NCBI GenBank assembly: GCA_000171835.1
Contig: ABHC01000012.1
Coordinates: forward strand, 112,609 to 176,608
DNA length: 64,000 bases
Origin: an alpha proteobacterium BAL199
Lineage (GTDB): Bacteria > Pseudomonadota > Alphaproteobacteria > Thalassobaculales > Thalassobaculaceae
Direction of reading: 5' to 3'
The position numbers were made by a program, and so were the translations under genes. Of this stretch, positions 30,017-41,110 are shown piece after piece. Within the stretch, counting starts at the first letter, position 1. The number at the start of each line of letters is the position of its first letter. The notes below the pieces were generated by a model. It saw nothing but the letters and a program-made list of their open reading frames with translations, did not search any database and was not told where the DNA came from.

Positions 30017-31318
30017 ATGAATAAGAGCAACGCCGCGACCTTTACGCTCACCGACGACGCTACTGGTGCGGCATACAAACTGCCGGTTATGCCCGGTACC
30101 ATGGGCCCCAGCGTAATCGACGTGCGAAAGCTGTACGCAGAGACCGGACACTTCACGTTCGATCCAGGCTTCACGTCGACCGGATCATGCGAGTCGGGCC
30201 TGACCTTCATCGATGGCGACGAAGGCATTCTGCTGCACCGCGGCTACAAGATCGAGGATCTCGCCGAGAACTCGGACTTCTTGGAGGTCGCTTACCTTCT
30301 GCTGTACGGCGAACTGCCGACTGCGGCGGAGAAGAAGAAATTCGACCACGATGTGACCTACCACACGATGGTCCATGAGCAGCTCAGCAACTTCTACCGC
30401 GGCTTCCGGCGCGACGCCCATCCCATGGCGGTGTTGTGCGGCGTGATTGGCGCGTTGTCGGCGTTCTACCATGACTCGTTGGACATCCACGACGAGCGCC
30501 AGCGGATGGTCGCGTCGTTCCGCCTAGTGGCGAAAATGCCGACGATCGCGGCTATGGCGTACAAATATTCGGTTGGTCAGCCGTTCAACTATCCGCGCAA
30601 CGATCTGACCTACTCCGAGAACTTCCTGCACATGATGTTCGCCGTACCGGCGGAGCCGTACAAGATCAGCCCGACGATCTCCAGGGCCATGGACCGGATC
30701 CTGATCCTGCACGCCGATCATGAACAGAACGCCTCTACCTCGACCGTTCGGTTGTCCGGCTCGTCCGGCGCCAATCCATTTGCCTGCATCGCGGCCGGCA
30801 TTGCCTCCTTGTGGGGGCCGGCACATGGCGGGGCCAACGAGGCCGTCCTGAACATGCTTCAGGAGATCGGCCATAAGGACAACATCAACGAGTTCATCAA
30901 GAAGGCAAAGGACAAGGACGACCCGTTCCGCCTGATGGGCTTCGGACACCGGGTCTACAAGAACTACGACCCGCGCGCGAAGGTCATGCAGAAGTCCTGC
31001 CACGAGGTCCTGGCAGAACTGAACTTGGATGATCCGCTTCTCGAGCTGGCGATGGCGCTGGAGAAAATTGCCCTCGAAGACGATTATTTCGTCGAGAAGA
31101 AGCTGTTCCCGAACGTCGATTTCTATTCAGGGATCGTGTTGAAGGCCCTCGGCTTCCCGACCTCGATGTTCACCGTGCTGTTCGCGGTGGCGCGGACCGT
31201 CGGCTGGGTCGCGCAGTGGAAAGAGATGATCGAGGAGCCGGGCCAGAAGATCGGCCGGCCGCGCCAGCTCTACACCGGCCCGCAGCAGCGGCCGTTCGTG
31301 CCGGTATCCAAGCGCTGA
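30017..31318 (+). CDS. gltA: Citrate synthase (type II)
   Basis: 433 aa, the size of the hexameric NADH-sensitive type of Gram-negative bacteria. The catalytic residues are seen as His in [11 protein letters not shown], His in [13 protein letters not shown] and Asp in NVDFYSGIV. It makes citrate from oxaloacetate and acetyl-CoA, entering the TCA cycle. GGGGACGG precedes the ATG. A hairpin terminator follows the stop. Confidence 0.97.
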   Translation: MNKSNAATFTLTDDATGAAYKLPVMPGTMGPSVIDVRKLYAETGHFTFDPGFTSTGSCESGLTFIDGDEGILLHRGYKIEDLAENSDFLEVAYLLLYGELPTAAEKKKFDHDVTYHTMVHEQLSNFYRGFRRDAHPMAVLCGVIGALSAFYHDSLDIHDERQRMVASFRLVAKMPTIAAMAYKYSVGQPFNYPRNDLTYSENFLHMMFAVPAEPYKISPTISRAMDRILILHADHEQNASTSTVRLSGSSGANPFACIAAGIASLWGPAHGGANEAVLNMLQEIGHKDNINEFIKKAKDKDDPFRLMGFGHRVYKNYDPRAKVMQKSCHEVLAELNLDDPLLELAMALEKIALEDDYFVEKKLFPNVDFYSGIVLKALGFPTSMFTVLFAVARTVGWVAQWKEMIEEPGQKIGRPRQLYTGPQQRPFVPVSKR

Positions 31319-31343
31319 ACCACTGATGCATTGGCGATGACGG

Positions 31344-31374
31344 AGGGCGGCTCTTGGGCTGCCCTTCGCTTTTC
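31344..31374 (+). terminator. Rho-independent terminator of gltA
   Basis: AGGGCGGC and GCTGCCCT form an 8-bp stem (one G-U pair) around a 6-nt loop, followed by TCGCTTTTCT. It lies 26 bp after the gltA stop and just before the convergent end of lpxB. Confidence 0.7.
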
Positions 31375-31381
31375 TGATCCG

Positions 31382-32587
31382 TCAGGACAAAGCGCCTGTC
31401 ACGTCGCGACCAATTCCCGCCACATCCAGGACGGTTCGCGCGGCACGATCCGAAGGATCCTCGCCGTCGGCCAGTAACATCGACCGTGTCGCTTCGCTAG
31501 CCGCCGCTTGCTCGGCACGGGCGCGCGGGTCATCGAACAACCGTTCGACCGCCACTGTCAGTCGGTCGGCGGTACAGTCGTCCTGGATGAACTGCGGCAC
31601 CACTCGGCGGCCCATGAGCTTGTTGGTCAAGACGATGGCTTCCGGATCGATCAGGCGGCGCGCAATGGCGGCGGACAACGCATTGACCCGGTACGCCACC
31701 ACCGTCGGCACGCCGGCGATGGTCAATTCCAGTGTCACTGTGCCCGACGCCGCGAGAGCTGCGGTGCAGGCGGCAAAGGCGTCGTACTTGTACTTCGCGT
31801 CCTGAACGACCGTCACCGGCGCCCGCCAGTCGCGCGTCTCGTCGCGGATCGCATCGGCGACCAGGGGAACGGTGGGGATCACAACCTGCATCGACGGGTA
31901 TCGTCCAGCCAGGCGGGTAACGACCTCGCGAAACACCGGCATCAGCCGCTTGACCTCACCCGGCCGGCTGCCCGGCATCACCCCTAGAACCGGCGCTTTC
32001 TTGGGCAGGCGAAACCGACCGCGGAACGCGGCTCCATTGCCCGTCGGTTGCCGGGCAGCGGGATGTCCGACGAACGTCGTCTCCAGGCCGTGTTGCTCAA
32101 AGTACGGCGGCTCGAACGGGAACAGGGTCATGAGGTGGTCGAGATGCTGCGCGATCACCGCCGCGCGTCCCGGTCGCCATGCCCAAACGGTCGGCGGCAC
32201 CCAATGGATCAGCTTGGGGCCGACGCCTCCGGCCTTTTCACGGCGTTGGAACAGGCGTTTCTGCACCCGCATGGTGAACGCCTTGGAGTCGATCGACACC
32301 ACGGCGCTTGGCTGTTGGTCCCAGGCGTCATCGGCGGTTTGCCGGACCCGCCGCAGCAACATCGGTGCTTTTGGCAGAATCTCGACGATGCCCATCACCG
32401 CCATTTGTGAAATCGGAAAGAGACTTGCAAGCCCTTCCGCCGTCATGGCATCGCCACCGAGCCCGGCGAACCTTACATGCCCTCCGGTCGCCGCTCTCAA
32501 CGACCGCATCAGTCCGGCACCAAGGACATCGCCCGATGCCTCGCCCGCCATCAGATAGATCAGCGGTGGTTCGCCATCCTTCGTCAT
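31382..32587 (-). CDS. lpxB: Lipid-A-disaccharide synthase
   Basis: 401 aa, GT-B glycosyltransferase. The start IYLMAGEASGDVLGAGLM, the HWVPPTVWAWRPGR block and GVMPGSRPGEVKRL are the family marks. It joins UDP-diacylglucosamine and lipid X to the lipid A disaccharide at the inner membrane. Its first bases overlap the lpxI stop (ATGA), and it ends the long minus-strand cluster. Confidence 0.96.
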   Translation of the reverse strand: MTKDGEPPLIYLMAGEASGDVLGAGLMRSLRAATGGHVRFAGLGGDAMTAEGLASLFPISQMAVMGIVEILPKAPMLLRRVRQTADDAWDQQPSAVVSIDSKAFTMRVQKRLFQRREKAGGVGPKLIHWVPPTVWAWRPGRAAVIAQHLDHLMTLFPFEPPYFEQHGLETTFVGHPAARQPTGNGAAFRGRFRLPKKAPVLGVMPGSRPGEVKRLMPVFREVVTRLAGRYPSMQVVIPTVPLVADAIRDETRDWRAPVTVVQDAKYKYDAFAACTAALAASGTVTLELTIAGVPTVVAYRVNALSAAIARRLIDPEAIVLTNKLMGRRVVPQFIQDDCTADRLTVAVERLFDDPRARAEQAAASEATRSMLLADGEDPSDRAARTVLDVAGIGRDVTGALS

Positions 32588-33408
32588 GCGGGATCTGCGA
32601 AGCTCCGCGCCACCAGAAACAATCCGGCGGCCTCCAGAGCTCGCACCGTGGGGACACGATCGACGATCAGGGTGGCTCCAGCTTCCACCACAATGCCCCG
32701 AAATCCCGCCGCAGCGGCCGCGACGGCCGTGCCTTCACCGATTGTCGGGCGATCGGCTCGACGCTCCTGTCCCGGTTTGCTGCCCTTCACGAGCACCGGC
32801 CCACGGCCGTCCCGGCGCAGGTCACCGGCCCTGGCGATCATCGCGTCGGTTCCTTCGATGGCCTCAACGGCCAGGACCAACCCCTCCTGGACGGCCACTG
32901 CCTGTCCGACATCCGCGGTCCCCAAGGCCCGGAGGACGGCTATACCGCGCGCAATGTCGATCTCGTCGTCCCGATCCGGCGCTCTCCCGGCCAGGACTCC
33001 CGTGGAGGCCAGATAGCCGCCCAGAAGATCGTCCACTCCAACCACCCGGAATCCGTCGCGCTCGATCTCCTCGACGATCACAGACAGCAATCCGTCATCG
33101 CCAAACACCCGAGTTCCGGCTCTGGCGAGAGCCGCAACCGACCGCCGATCCAGCGACAAGGACGACAGCGACGGGCGGCGCATCGGTCCGGCCATGACGA
33201 CATCCGAACAGGCGGCATCCCGCAGGTTCTGTAGTGCCGCTCCGGTTTGCCCCAGTTTTAACCAAGCGTGCGGAAACCCGTCGACCGTGTCTGCATCGGT
33301 ATGCCCGATGAAGGCGACGATGAACACCGGCCGACCGTCTGATGCGGCAGCCTCTGCGATCCGGCGAGGCAACTCCCCGCCACCTGCGACAATTCCGAGT
33401 CCGTCCAT
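32584..33408 (-). CDS. lpxI: UDP-2,3-diacylglucosamine pyrophosphatase LpxI
   Basis: 274 aa. The N-terminus LGIVAGGGELPRRIAEAA and the PVLVKGSKPGQERRADRPTIG segment identify LpxI (formerly DUF1009), which cleaves UDP-diacylglucosamine to lipid X and replaces LpxH in alphaproteobacteria. I start at MDGLG, 7 bp after the lpxA stop, with GAGG 5 nt upstream. An ATG eight codons earlier overlaps lpxA and has poorer spacing. Confidence 0.94.
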   Translation of the reverse strand: MDGLGIVAGGGELPRRIAEAAASDGRPVFIVAFIGHTDADTVDGFPHAWLKLGQTGAALQNLRDAACSDVVMAGPMRRPSLSSLSLDRRSVAALARAGTRVFGDDGLLSVIVEEIERDGFRVVGVDDLLGGYLASTGVLAGRAPDRDDEIDIARGIAVLRALGTADVGQAVAVQEGLVLAVEAIEGTDAMIARAGDLRRDGRGPVLVKGSKPGQERRADRPTIGEGTAVAAAAAGFRGIVVEAGATLIVDRVPTVRALEAAGLFLVARSFADPA

Positions 33409-33415
33409 GTCCGCC

Positions 33416-34219
33416 TCAGAACTCGCCGCCATCTCCCGGCTGGCAGATCTTCCGAGAGGAATCCTCCCGGATAAAATCGACGACCTCCATCACCGGCTCG
33501 CACTCGGCGAACTCTTCGGCAACTTCCTGAAGGCGCTCCTGGAACGTACCTTCAACCGTGAACAGCAAGCGATAGGCCTTGCGCACCGCGTTGATGTCTT
33601 CCCGATTGTAGCCTCGGCGCTTCATACCGATGATGTTGATTCCAGACAGCCGGGCCCGGTCGCCCATGACCGAACCGTAGGGAATCACGTCGCGTTCGAC
33701 CCCGGTCACACCGCCGACCATCGCATTGCGGCCAATGCGCACGAATTGGTGAACGGCGGACAGGCCACCGAGAACCGCATGATCCTGGATCTGCACGTGA
33801 CCGGCCAACGTGGCGTTGTTGGCCATGATCACGCCGTTTCCGATGTCACAGTCGTGGCCGATGTGACTGCCCACCATGATCAGGCAACGGTCACCGACAC
33901 GAGTGACCATGCCGCCGCCCTCGGTTCCAGGGTTCATCGTCACATGCTCGCGGATCACCGTTTCACTGCCGATGATCAACTCCGATGGTTCACCCCGGTA
34001 CTTCAGGTCCTGGGGGCGCAGTCCAATGCTGGCGAACGGAAAGACCTCGGTGCGGGCGCCGATTCGGGTTCGTCCACCGATGACCGTATGGCTGTGGATC
34101 TTGCAGCCATCCGCCAACACGACTTCAGGGCCGATTATTGCATAGGGTCCGACGTGCACCGCGTCGCCCAGTTCTGCGCCGGCATCGACGATAGCCGTCG
34201 GATGGATTTCTCGAGGCAC
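33416..34219 (-). CDS. lpxA: Acyl-ACP--UDP-N-acetylglucosamine O-acyltransferase
   Basis: 267 aa from a GTG start with GGAGA 6 nt upstream. Left-handed beta-helix hexapeptide repeats run over the first about 190 residues; the catalytic His is in SHIGHDCDIG, and NATLAGHVQIQDHAVLGG follows. It performs the first acylation of lipid A synthesis. It sits between fabZ and lpxI, as in most Gram-negative genomes. Confidence 0.97.
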   Translation of the reverse strand: MPREIHPTAIVDAGAELGDAVHVGPYAIIGPEVVLADGCKIHSHTVIGGRTRIGARTEVFPFASIGLRPQDLKYRGEPSELIIGSETVIREHVTMNPGTEGGGMVTRVGDRCLIMVGSHIGHDCDIGNGVIMANNATLAGHVQIQDHAVLGGLSAVHQFVRIGRNAMVGGVTGVERDVIPYGSVMGDRARLSGINIIGMKRRGYNREDINAVRKAYRLLFTVEGTFQERLQEVAEEFAECEPVMEVVDFIREDSSRKICQPGDGGEF

Positions 34220-34233
34220 GCGACTTCTCCGGT

Positions 34234-34710
34234 TCAGGCGTCGAGAATCATCGCGGAGTAGGTCGCCTCGGCGACCAGCACACCATTGACCCGCGCTTCG
34301 CCTTCAAACTTCCAGACCGGACCGCGGTTGCGGACCTTGCGTACATGCACCTTCATCTGATCGCCGGGAACGACCGGCTTGCGGAAGCGCGCATTGTCGA
34401 CGGTCATGAAGTACACGAGTTTGCCTTCCGACTCGGGTCCAAGTGTTGCGACAACCAGACATCCGGCCGTCTGTGCCATGGACTCGATGATCAGGACGCC
34501 GGGCATCACGGGCCGTTTCGGAAAATGCCCCATGAAGAACGGTTCGTTGATCGACACGTTCTTCACACCGATGCAACTGACGTCCGGAATGATGGAGTCG
34601 ACCCGATCGACCATGAGGAACGGGTAACGATGCGGGATCAACTCCATGACCCGCATGACGTCGATATCGATTCCGGACTCGGTCGCCGGAGATGCTTCCG
34701 CCTGGCTCAT
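34234..34710 (-). CDS. fabZ: 3-hydroxyacyl-[ACP] dehydratase FabZ
   Basis: 158 aa hotdog-fold enzyme. Markers are [13 protein letters not shown], the catalytic His in [14 protein letters not shown] and the catalytic Glu in LIIESMAQ. It dehydrates 3-hydroxyacyl-ACP, balancing fatty-acid and lipid A use of the shared substrate. The ATG at 34710 lies 11 bp past the lpxD stop; a GTG five codons earlier overlaps it and is possible. Confidence 0.96.
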   Translation of the reverse strand: MSQAEASPATESGIDIDVMRVMELIPHRYPFLMVDRVDSIIPDVSCIGVKNVSINEPFFMGHFPKRPVMPGVLIIESMAQTAGCLVVATLGPESEGKLVYFMTVDNARFRKPVVPGDQMKVHVRKVRNRGPVWKFEGEARVNGVLVAEATYSAMILDA

Positions 34711-34721
34711 GCTTCGACGCC

Positions 34722-35750
34722 TCACCCCTCGCCTTCAGAACGCCGTCCGAGCCTCTTGATCGCCGCAATCTGCCGGCGGAACTCCCTGGCTGGGACGGCC
34801 GGTGCCCCGCCCATCACAGCACCTGCAGGAATACTGCGGGTGACGCCGGACTTGGCGGCAATCTGGACCCCATCGCCGATCTCGATATGGCCGGCAATTC
34901 CCACCTGCCCCGCCACGACCACCCGATTGCCCAGTCGAGTGCTTCCGGAAATCCCGACTTGAGCAACGATGATGCAACCGCTACCGACCACGACGTTGTG
35001 GCCTATCTGGACAAGATTATCAATCATGGTGCCCCGGCCAATGACAGTGTCGGGGCCGCTTCCGCGGTCGATCGTGGTATTGGCTCCGACCTCCACGTCG
35101 TCCTCAATGATCACCCGCCCGAGTTGCGGCACCATGAACGGACCGTCGCGGTCCATCTCAAACCCGAAGCCCGGCTGACCGATTCGAGCGCCTGGATACA
35201 CGAACACCCGCGATCCGATCCGGGCATGGCTGACCGACGCACCTGCACCGATACGCGTGCCTTCGCCAATCTCGACGGCATCCCCGATGACCGCATTCGG
35301 ACCGATCTCGGTCCCGGCACCGATACGCGCCAGCCGCCCGACCACCGCGCCGGCACCGATCGTGGCCGACGGGGCCACGTCGGCTGTCGGATCGACACTG
35401 GCCCGCGCGTGAATTCCAGGTTCAGCCGGTACTCTGGGGAAGAAGGCGTGTCCTACCCGCGCAAAATTGCGGCGCGGGCGCGGGGTGACCAGCAAGGCCA
35501 ATCCGGGTGGCGCCTGATCGACAAATTCTGGTGCGACGAGGCAGGCGCCGGCGCGACAGTTCCGAAAGCCGTCAATGTAACGCCTGTTTTCCAGAAAACT
35601 CAGATCGGACGGCCCGGCTGCATCAAGGGCTGCCAGATCAGACAGTGGGCGATCGACATCCGCGGTCCCCACCAATTCGGCGCCCGTCATCTTTGAGAGT
35701 TCGCCGAGCGTGAACGGGCCGTGCGACTGAAAAAATTGCGGATCGGTCAT
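34722..35750 (-). CDS. lpxD: UDP-3-O-acylglucosamine N-acyltransferase
   Basis: 342 aa. A small N-terminal uridine-binding domain (about 1-95) is followed by hexapeptide beta-helix repeats. The catalytic His lies in [12 protein letters not shown], and the C-terminal helix is basic. It adds the second acyl chain in lipid A synthesis. AGGA, inside the end of ompH, lies 8 nt before the ATG; a GTG directly upstream is less likely. Confidence 0.96.
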   Translation of the reverse strand: MTDPQFFQSHGPFTLGELSKMTGAELVGTADVDRPLSDLAALDAAGPSDLSFLENRRYIDGFRNCRAGACLVAPEFVDQAPPGLALLVTPRPRRNFARVGHAFFPRVPAEPGIHARASVDPTADVAPSATIGAGAVVGRLARIGAGTEIGPNAVIGDAVEIGEGTRIGAGASVSHARIGSRVFVYPGARIGQPGFGFEMDRDGPFMVPQLGRVIIEDDVEVGANTTIDRGSGPDTVIGRGTMIDNLVQIGHNVVVGSGCIIVAQVGISGSTRLGNRVVVAGQVGIAGHIEIGDGVQIAAKSGVTRSIPAGAVMGGAPAVPAREFRRQIAAIKRLGRRSEGEG

Positions 35751-35760
35751 CACGCAAATC

Positions 35761-36339
35761 CTACTTCAGGGGCGGAAGATCGATCTTTATCGTCGGCAAC
35801 CGCTGGTTCAAACGCTGCAAAGTCTCCTCCGAAACGTCCAGGGACTTCTCGGCGATGACAATCTGACTCTTGAACAGGACAAGCTTGATACCGCGTTGCT
35901 CGGCAAGTTCGGCTACAACCGAAACAAGGGCACCGCGAAGCTCATTCATCGCGGCCGCGAACGTCTCATCCAATTCGCGCTTGCGCATCTGTACCTTGCG
36001 CTGAACATCCGCAACCTGCGCCTGGAAGTCGCGAACCTTCTGCTGATAGGCGTCCGGCGCGAGGACCGACCGTTGTTGCGCCAAGTCCTGTTCCGCCTGA
36101 CGCAGGCGCTTCTCTTCTGACGATACCTGCGTCTGATATGCTTCCCGGCGCTTCTCGATCTGCTCCTGAACGGCCTTGGCGGCCTGAGCAGCGCGCATGA
36201 TCCCTTGCACATCGACCACGGCGATCGGCAACTGGTTCGCCGAGGCCTGTGCCAGTGCCGGCCGATCGACAAACGGCCAGAACAGCAACATGACAATCAG
36301 GCAACTGGCCGCAGTCCGCGCCATGATGATCGACCGCAT
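35761..36339 (-). CDS. ompH: OmpH/Skp family periplasmic chaperone
   Basis: 192 aa. An N-terminal signal peptide (about 1-31, cleavage after PALAQ) precedes [14 protein letters not shown] [12 protein letters not shown] and a long charged coiled coil (about 55-140), as in Skp. It holds unfolded outer-membrane proteins in the periplasm for BamA. Its ATG shares one base with the bamA stop (TAATG), giving coupled translation. Confidence 0.92.
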   Translation of the reverse strand: MRSIIMARTAASCLIVMLLFWPFVDRPALAQASANQLPIAVVDVQGIMRAAQAAKAVQEQIEKRREAYQTQVSSEEKRLRQAEQDLAQQRSVLAPDAYQQKVRDFQAQVADVQRKVQMRKRELDETFAAAMNELRGALVSVVAELAEQRGIKLVLFKSQIVIAEKSLDVSEETLQRLNQRLPTIKIDLPPLK

Positions 36340-38615
36340 TAGAAGCGTGTGCCGTAACTGAACCTGAACAGTTCGGTCTTGTCGAAGTCTTCCTTGAGAA
36401 CCGGCTGGGCGGCATCAACCCGGATGCGGCCGAACGCCGTTACAAACTCCACCCCCAGCCCAACCGACGCCCGAACCGACGTCAAATCACGAACCTCGGT
36501 TCCGCTGGCGTCGACATTCCAGAGGCTGCCGACATCGGTAAAGACGAAGGCGCGCAATCCGAGATCTTCAGGCAACCCCGTCGGAAACGTCAACTCTGCC
36601 GAGCCTACGTAGTACTGGTTGCCGCCCAGCGCGTCACCGGTATCGACATCGCGCGGACCGACGCCCGCCTTTTCGAAGCCCCGGAACGTGTTACCACCGA
36701 TGAAAAAGCGCTCGCCGATCGACACGTCCTGTCCAAGGCCGACGATGTAACCAGCTTGGCCAAGGAACGCCAAGCCCCAGATATCATCAATCGGAATGTA
36801 GTAGGCGCTCTTACCCTTGAGACGCAGGAACCGTTCGTCTCCGCCGGCGCCCGCTACTTCCGAAGTGAACTGCAGGATATAGCCATCGCGAGGATCAAGA
36901 CGGCTGTCGCGCTTGTCATAGGTCAGCGTCTGGCCGATCTGAGAGACGACCGTCTCACCTTCCTGTTCCTTGATGAAGCGCGACGCATCATTGTCGATGT
37001 TGGTGATTTCGGTGCTTCTCAGAGTGTAGTTCACCGTCTGCCGGAGATCCGGGGCCAGATCGAAGCCAGCGCGCAGTGCACCACCGGTTCTCACCTCGTC
37101 GTACGAACTCTCCTTCTGCTCACGCTCAATGCGGAACAAATCGAAGCCCGCTGAAACATCACGACCCAGGAAGTACGGCTCGGTGAACGAGATGTCGTAT
37201 TCGGTCGAGCTTGCCGACCCGGACACTCCGAATCGCAGGTCCTGGCCGCGCCCCAGCAGGTTGCGTTCCCGAATTCCAACGTCGCCAATCACGGCCTCAA
37301 CGGACGAGTATCCGATGCCGAACGAAATTTCACCGGTCGGCTGCTCCTCGACCGCGACTTGGACATTGGTGCGATCCGGTGCCGAACCCTCGGCATTCGT
37401 TACTTTGACGGACTTGAAGAATCCCAGATTGCGGATCCGGCGCTCGGACCGGCGCATGTTCGAGACGTTGAACGCGTCACCTTCCACCAGATTCATTTCA
37501 CGGCGGATGACGCGGTCCAGCGTTCGCACATTGCCGACAATATCAATTCGGTCGACGAACACCTTGCTCGCTTCACCGATCTGATAGGTGATGTCGATGG
37601 TTCGGTCGTCAGGGTTGCGTCCAGCCTTCGGGCGGACGTCGACGAACGCGTATCCGAGATTGCCGAGTTTGTCGGTGATGGCGTCGACCGATTCGTCGAC
37701 CTTCGTTGAATTGTAGCGTTCGCCCGTCTCGGTTACGAGGAGCTCCTTAAGATCGTCCTCGTTGATCCGCGGCAGCGCTATGTCGAAGCCGATCTTACCG
37801 AAGGTGTACGGTTGCCCCTCTTCGATAGTGAAGGTGACCACGAACGCTTCCCGGTTCGGGGTCAGTTCCGCGACCGCGGAAAGAACCTGGAAGTCGGCGT
37901 AGCCACTTTCCAAATAGAACCGACGAAGAAGTTCACGGTCGAAGCTCAGGCGGTCGGGATCGTACGTATCCGCGTTCGACAGGAACCGGTAGAACGCGGA
38001 TTCCTTGGTTTGAATGACACCGCGCAACGTCGAATCGCTGAAGCGCTTGTTGCCGACGATTGAGATGGTTCGGACTGGCGTCAGTTCGCCCTCATTGATC
38101 TCAAAGACCAGATCGACACGATTTTGCGGCTGCTGAATGACCTTCGGCTCGATCGTGACGCCGTATCGGCCGGAACGACGATAGATCTCAACGATACGCT
38201 GGACGTCTTGCTGGACCCGGGTCCGGGTGAACACAACGCGCGGGCGCAGCTCGACCTCACGCGACAGTTCTTCGTCCTTGATCCGGTTGTTTCCCTCGAA
38301 CGCCAAGCGGTTGATGATCGGGTTTTCAACCACGTTGACGAGCAGCGCGTTGCCTTGGCGGCGCATTGTCACGTCGGCGAACAGACCGGTGGCGAACAGC
38401 GCCTTCAATGAACGATCAAGACGGTCCGGATCGAACAGATCGCCCGGCTGGATCAGCAAGTAGGAGCGAACCGTCCCCGGATCGATCCGCTGCGTCCCCT
38501 GCACCTGCACTTCGGACACAGTGCCTGCGCCACTCTGAGCAAGCACCGGCCCGACGGCCAGCATTCCGACCGCGAAAGCGATCACTCGAAACCAGAGCTT
38601 TATCGAAGACGGCAA
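36339..38615 (-). CDS. bamA: Outer membrane protein assembly factor BamA
   Basis: 758 aa. Signal peptide about 1-26, five POTRA domains (about 30-355) and a C-terminal 16-strand barrel ending in the aromatic FSYGTRF signature. It inserts beta-barrel proteins in the outer membrane. The context rseP-bamA-ompH-lpxD is the classic envelope cluster. 98 bp separate it from rseP. Confidence 0.97.
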   Translation of the reverse strand: MPSSIKLWFRVIAFAVGMLAVGPVLAQSGAGTVSEVQVQGTQRIDPGTVRSYLLIQPGDLFDPDRLDRSLKALFATGLFADVTMRRQGNALLVNVVENPIINRLAFEGNNRIKDEELSREVELRPRVVFTRTRVQQDVQRIVEIYRRSGRYGVTIEPKVIQQPQNRVDLVFEINEGELTPVRTISIVGNKRFSDSTLRGVIQTKESAFYRFLSNADTYDPDRLSFDRELLRRFYLESGYADFQVLSAVAELTPNREAFVVTFTIEEGQPYTFGKIGFDIALPRINEDDLKELLVTETGERYNSTKVDESVDAITDKLGNLGYAFVDVRPKAGRNPDDRTIDITYQIGEASKVFVDRIDIVGNVRTLDRVIRREMNLVEGDAFNVSNMRRSERRIRNLGFFKSVKVTNAEGSAPDRTNVQVAVEEQPTGEISFGIGYSSVEAVIGDVGIRERNLLGRGQDLRFGVSGSASSTEYDISFTEPYFLGRDVSAGFDLFRIEREQKESSYDEVRTGGALRAGFDLAPDLRQTVNYTLRSTEITNIDNDASRFIKEQEGETVVSQIGQTLTYDKRDSRLDPRDGYILQFTSEVAGAGGDERFLRLKGKSAYYIPIDDIWGLAFLGQAGYIVGLGQDVSIGERFFIGGNTFRGFEKAGVGPRDVDTGDALGGNQYYVGSAELTFPTGLPEDLGLRAFVFTDVGSLWNVDASGTEVRDLTSVRASVGLGVEFVTAFGRIRVDAAQPVLKEDFDKTELFRFSYGTRF

Positions 38616-38713
38616 AGGCCGGCCCCCTATCGGCGGATGGATTGGCGTCGCAGCGCGCGGCGGGGACTATAGCGGTCGGCTCTCGCGGCGCAAACCGAAG
38701 AAATCACAATTGT

Positions 38714-39841
38714 TTACCCGAGCAGCGAGCCTAGATAGGTGACGACATTGAGTTGAACCAGATCGTTCCAGGTCACGAACAGCATCAAGGCGATCACAAA
38801 GGTCAGACCGGCCATCGAGGCCCACTCCTGCGCCCGTTCACCGAGCGGGCGACCGCGCAGCGCCTCGACGCCGTAGAACAGCAGGTGTCCGCCGTCGAGA
38901 ACCGGGATCGGAAAGAGATTGATCAGGCCGAGGTTGATCGAGAGCATCGCGACGAACCAGACCGTGGTTATCCATCCACTCTGCGCGACGTTGCCCGACA
39001 TCTGGGCGATTCGCAGCGGCCCGCCTAGTTCTTCCGTGCCGCGCGTTCCCGCAATGATCTGCCCGACAACATCCAGTGTCTGACCCACGATCGACCAGGT
39101 TTCCGTGGTCGCCACCCCAACCGCGGAGAACGGATTCAAACGCTCTATGCTGACTTGGTTGGAGCGGACACCGAGGCGACCAAAAATATGCTGCGTGCCG
39201 AACCGATCGGTCTCCGTGACCGCTTCCGGGATGATCGTGACATTCTGACGCTGACCGTCGCGCTCGATCACCATCGGCAGCGGCTCGCCCGGTTTGCCGA
39301 ACACCACTCGTCGAAGGTCCGAGAACTGCTTTACCGACACGCCGTCGGCAGATACGAAGGTATCGCCAATCCGGATGCCAGCCTGCTCTGCGGCGGAGCC
39401 CGCTACGACCTCGTCAACGACCGGCGGGGCATAAGGGCGCCCGACAATTGCGTACAGTCCGGCCAGCAACAGGATCGCGAACAGGAAATTGGCGATCGGC
39501 CCCGCCGCGACGATGGCGGCACGAGCTTTCAGGGACTTGTGGTGAAATGATACCGCGCGCTGTTCGGACGTCATCGCGTCAAGGCCAGTAGCGCCGGCGC
39601 TCGCCGGGTCAGCGTCACCTAACATCTTGACGTAGCCGCCCAACGGGATCGCCGAGATCCGCCACCGGGTTCCCGACGAAGCCGTCCAGCCGAACAACTC
39701 GCGTCCGAAGCCGACCGAGAACACCTCGACACGCACACCGGCACGGCGCGCTACCAGATAATGTCCCATCTCATGCACGAACACGAGGATCGTCAGAATG
39801 ATGAGGAACGGGATGACGTAGTCGACGAGTCCGGCGATCAT
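38714..39841 (-). CDS. rseP: RseP/MmpA family site-2 zinc metalloprotease
   Basis: 375 aa. The zinc motif HEMGH lies in the first membrane helix (about 23-27), and the third ligand is in PIPVLDGGHLL (about 310-320); one PDZ domain (about 125-200) lies between. It cuts membrane proteins such as anti-sigma factors within the bilayer. RseP has often two PDZ domains; the alphaproteobacterial MmpA type has one, as here. Confidence 0.95.
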   Translation of the reverse strand: MIAGLVDYVIPFLIILTILVFVHEMGHYLVARRAGVRVEVFSVGFGRELFGWTASSGTRWRISAIPLGGYVKMLGDADPASAGATGLDAMTSEQRAVSFHHKSLKARAAIVAAGPIANFLFAILLLAGLYAIVGRPYAPPVVDEVVAGSAAEQAGIRIGDTFVSADGVSVKQFSDLRRVVFGKPGEPLPMVIERDGQRQNVTIIPEAVTETDRFGTQHIFGRLGVRSNQVSIERLNPFSAVGVATTETWSIVGQTLDVVGQIIAGTRGTEELGGPLRIAQMSGNVAQSGWITTVWFVAMLSINLGLINLFPIPVLDGGHLLFYGVEALRGRPLGERAQEWASMAGLTFVIALMLFVTWNDLVQLNVVTYLGSLLG

Positions 39842-39889
39842 GCCTGTAAATTCCTTGGTTCGGCCAATGTTCCCGCCCGTCTCCGGACC

Positions 39890-41110
39890 TTAATCCGCGG
39901 CACCAGCCGACGCAACGCGCGCGGCCCGGACGTTGCCGGTCAAACCACGGTCAATCAACCCGGTTGCCGTCACGCGAGCCGCATGATCAGCCGCCGCAAC
40001 GCCTTGGAGGTCGTGCACGCCGCTCGGCGGCAGCATCTCCAGCACCGCCTCGACGACCGATGCGATCTCGGTAAACCCGATCCGACGGTCGGCAAACGCG
40101 GTGACGGCTTCTTCATTGGCGGCGTTCAACACGACCGGCGCCGATCCACCAGCCCGCAATGCATCGCGAGCAAGTCGGAGCGCTGGAAACCGTATCGGAT
40201 CGGGAGCTTCGAAGGTCAATTGCGACAGCGCCGCGAGATCAAGCCTGGGCGTTGGAGCCATCATGCGATCAGGCCAGGCCAGCGCGTAGGCGATCGGTAT
40301 GCGCATGTCCGGTGAACCGAGTTGCGCCAGCACCGATCCGTCGACATAGGCAACTAGGCTGTGCACGACAGATTGCGGATGAACCAGGATATCGATCCGA
40401 TCCTCCGGCATCGCGAACAGGTGGTGAGCCTCGATCAGTTCGAGGCCCTTGTTCATCATCGTCGCCGAATCGATTGAAATCTTCAGACCCATCGACCAGT
40501 TCGGATGCGCGACCGCTTCTTCCGGAGTCTTGGCGGCCATCGCCGCGCTCGACAGTGTCCGAAAGGGTCCGCCGGAAGCGGTCAGAATAATCTTCTCGAT
40601 CGCGGCCCGACGCTCGGTTTCGAACACCTGGAAAATCGCGTTGTGCTCGGAGTCGACCGGCAGGATCGTGGCGCCGGCGGCGCGTGCCTCCGCCGCGAAT
40701 AATGCACCGGCGCAGACCAGCGCCTCCTTGTTGGCCAGGGCCACCACCCGCCCCTGCCGCACCGCGGTCAGGGTTGGCGCGAGTCCCGCTGCCCCGACGA
40801 TAGCCGCCATGGTCCAGTCGGTGTCGCGGCGGGCCGCCTCGTCCACGGCATCAGCACCGGCAGCCGCTTCGATCCCGGTTCCCGCCAAGGCCGCTTTCAA
40901 AGCCGGCCAAGAGGTTGGATCAGCGACGGCGGCAAACTCGGCCCGCGTCCGAATTGCCTGCTCGGCCAGCGAAGCGGCGTTCGAACCTGCCGCCAACGCC
41001 ACCACGCGGAACCGTTCAGGATGACGCTCGACCAGATCCAGGGTGCTGCACCCCACCGAACCGGTTGAGCCAAGGACACTGACACGCCGTGGTGACGATA
41101 CCGTCACCAC
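39890..41110 (-). CDS. dxr: 1-deoxy-D-xylulose 5-phosphate reductoisomerase
   Basis: 406 aa. NADPH loop [15 protein letters not shown] (about 12-26), the ASGGPFR block with the metal-site region, and [11 protein letters not shown] are intact. It makes 2-C-methylerythritol 4-phosphate, so isoprenoids come from the MEP pathway. The GTG start overlaps the end of cdsA by 7 bp, without a separate ribosome site visible. Confidence 0.96.
   Translation of the reverse strand: MVTVSSPRRVSVLGSTGSVGCSTLDLVERHPERFRVVALAAGSNAASLAEQAIRTRAEFAAVADPTSWPALKAALAGTGIEAAAGADAVDEAARRDTDWTMAAIVGAAGLAPTLTAVRQGRVVALANKEALVCAGALFAAEARAAGATILPVDSEHNAIFQVFETERRAAIEKIILTASGGPFRTLSSAAMAAKTPEEAVAHPNWSMGLKISIDSATMMNKGLELIEAHHLFAMPEDRIDILVHPQSVVHSLVAYVDGSVLAQLGSPDMRIPIAYALAWPDRMMAPTPRLDLAALSQLTFEAPDPIRFPALRLARDALRAGGSAPVVLNAANEEAVTAFADRRIGFTEIASVVEAVLEMLPPSGVHDLQGVAAADHAARVTATGLIDRGLTGNVRAARVASAGAAD

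Noticed and set aside
34692..35696. 334-codon open frame opposite lpxD
   Set aside because: The His/Asp-rich repeats in it are the mirror of the LpxD hexapeptide repeats, not a separate protein.
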